Positions 63,584-64,000 of a stretch of 64,000 nt of DNA are shown one piece after another (position 1 is the stretch's first letter; each line of letters starts with the position of its first letter). A program made the position numbers and the translations under genes. The stretch is from Amylolactobacillus amylophilus DSM 20533 = JCM 1125 (GTDB lineage Bacteria; Bacillota; Bacilli; Lactobacillales; Lactobacillaceae): positions 310,001-374,000 of the forward strand of contig NZ_CP018888.1 in NCBI RefSeq assembly GCF_001936335.1, written 5' to 3'. The notes under the pieces were generated by a model, which saw only the letters and a list, made by a program, of their open reading frames with translations, made no database searches and was not told where the DNA came from.

Positions 63584-64000
63584 ATGACAGAGAAGATTAA
63601 ATCAGGTATTTCAATGGTCAAGGTCCTTGAGGACTGGGGTGTCGACCATGTCTATGGTATTCCTGGCGGTTCATTCAACAGCATCATGGACGCACTGCAT
63701 TCAGAACAAGACAAAATCAAGTTTATCCAAGTGAGACATGAGGAGGTAGGTGCATTAGCAGCTGTCGGTGATGCTAAGATCTCCGGTCAAATCGGTGTGG
63801 CAATCGGTACTGCTGGACCAGGTGCAACCCACCTATTACAGGGTCTATACGACGCTAAGATGGATCACGTACCAATGTTAGCGTTAGTCGGCCAAGTTGG
63901 CGCCCAGGCAATGAATACCGATGGGTTCCAAGAAATGGACGAAGTCCCAATGTTTGGTGATGTCGCTGTTTACAACAGAACGGTGATGACGCCAGAATCA
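63584..64000 (+). CDS. pox: Pyruvate oxidase (5' part; runs off the window)
   Basis: The first 139 residues of a thiamine-diphosphate enzyme: KIKSGISMVKVLEDWGVDHV, YGIPGGSFNSIMDALHS and the Glu of RHEEVGALAAVGDA that activates the thiamine. GTAGPGATHLLQGLYDAKMD also fits pyruvate oxidase. It makes acetyl phosphate, CO2 and hydrogen peroxide from pyruvate with oxygen. GGAGGT lies 7 bases before the ATG. Acetolactate synthase is less likely given the PGGSFNSIMD segment. Confidence 0.88.
   Translation, partial: MTEKIKSGISMVKVLEDWGVDHVYGIPGGSFNSIMDALHSEQDKIKFIQVRHEEVGALAAVGDAKISGQIGVAIGTAGPGATHLLQGLYDAKMDHVPMLALVGQVGAQAMNTDGFQEMDEVPMFGDVAVYNRTVMTPES

Overview
This window is a stretch of Lactobacillaceae chromosome (low-GC, heterofermentative or facultative lactobacillus type; genus not resolved). 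The order of housekeeping genes is that of Firmicutes: dnaX-ybaB-recR-yaaL-tmk-darA-holB-yabA-rsmI on one side, and gltX-cysS-mrnC-rlmB-sigH-rpmG-secE-nusG-rplK-rplA-rplJ-rplL on the other. Most housekeeping genes lie on the minus strand. Start sites in the list were moved to codons with a good ribosome-binding site where the longest open frame did not have one.

Layout. 1-11.3 kb: mutS (3' part outside the window), the potassium importer kimA, groES-groEL under a CIRCE operator, rex, an ABC-F ATPase, the tsaB-rimI-tsaD operon and the folate S-component folT. 11.4-19.7 kb: an asparaginase remnant, an acyl-ACP thioesterase, the replication/repair cluster, the 4.5S-type SRP RNA and tadA. 19.8-21.4 kb: two damaged chromosomal genes, one with two homopolymer frameshifts and one with an internal deletion. 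22.3-28.4 kb: the ribosomal protein/NusG/SecE cluster, interrupted between rplA and rplJ by a two-gene cell-surface module. 28.5-34.8 kb: a flavin-based extracellular electron transfer (FLEET) locus (fmnB, pplA, ndh2, eetA, eetB, dmkB) sitting between rpmG and sigH. It lacks dmkA and fmnA in this window. 35-44.8 kb: sigH, tRNA synthetases, radA, dut, rpiA, pepC.

44.8-57.3 kb is the accessory part: a decayed plasmid fused into the chromosome. It carries the C-terminal stub of a plasmid replication initiator, the DUF536 plasmid gene, an oriT-like inverted repeat of the MOBQ type without a relaxase, a tyrosine recombinase, a RelB/YafQ toxin-antitoxin pair, a Fst/par-like type I toxin-antitoxin locus that had no annotation, a HEPN-motif protein, an HNH endonuclease, pieces of exopolysaccharide genes (GH8 stub, NodB deacetylase), an hsdS relic and three IS elements or remnants. 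The two chromosome borders are the two arms of one rho-independent terminator hairpin that originally lay between the convergent genes pepC and the FtsX-type permease, so the insertion went into the loop of that terminator.

57.3-64 kb: an ABC exporter pair, a polynucleotide-kinase-like ATPase, an M3 oligoendopeptidase, and the start of a pyruvate oxidase gene with a visible promoter and cre-like site. No rRNA, tRNA or CRISPR array was seen.
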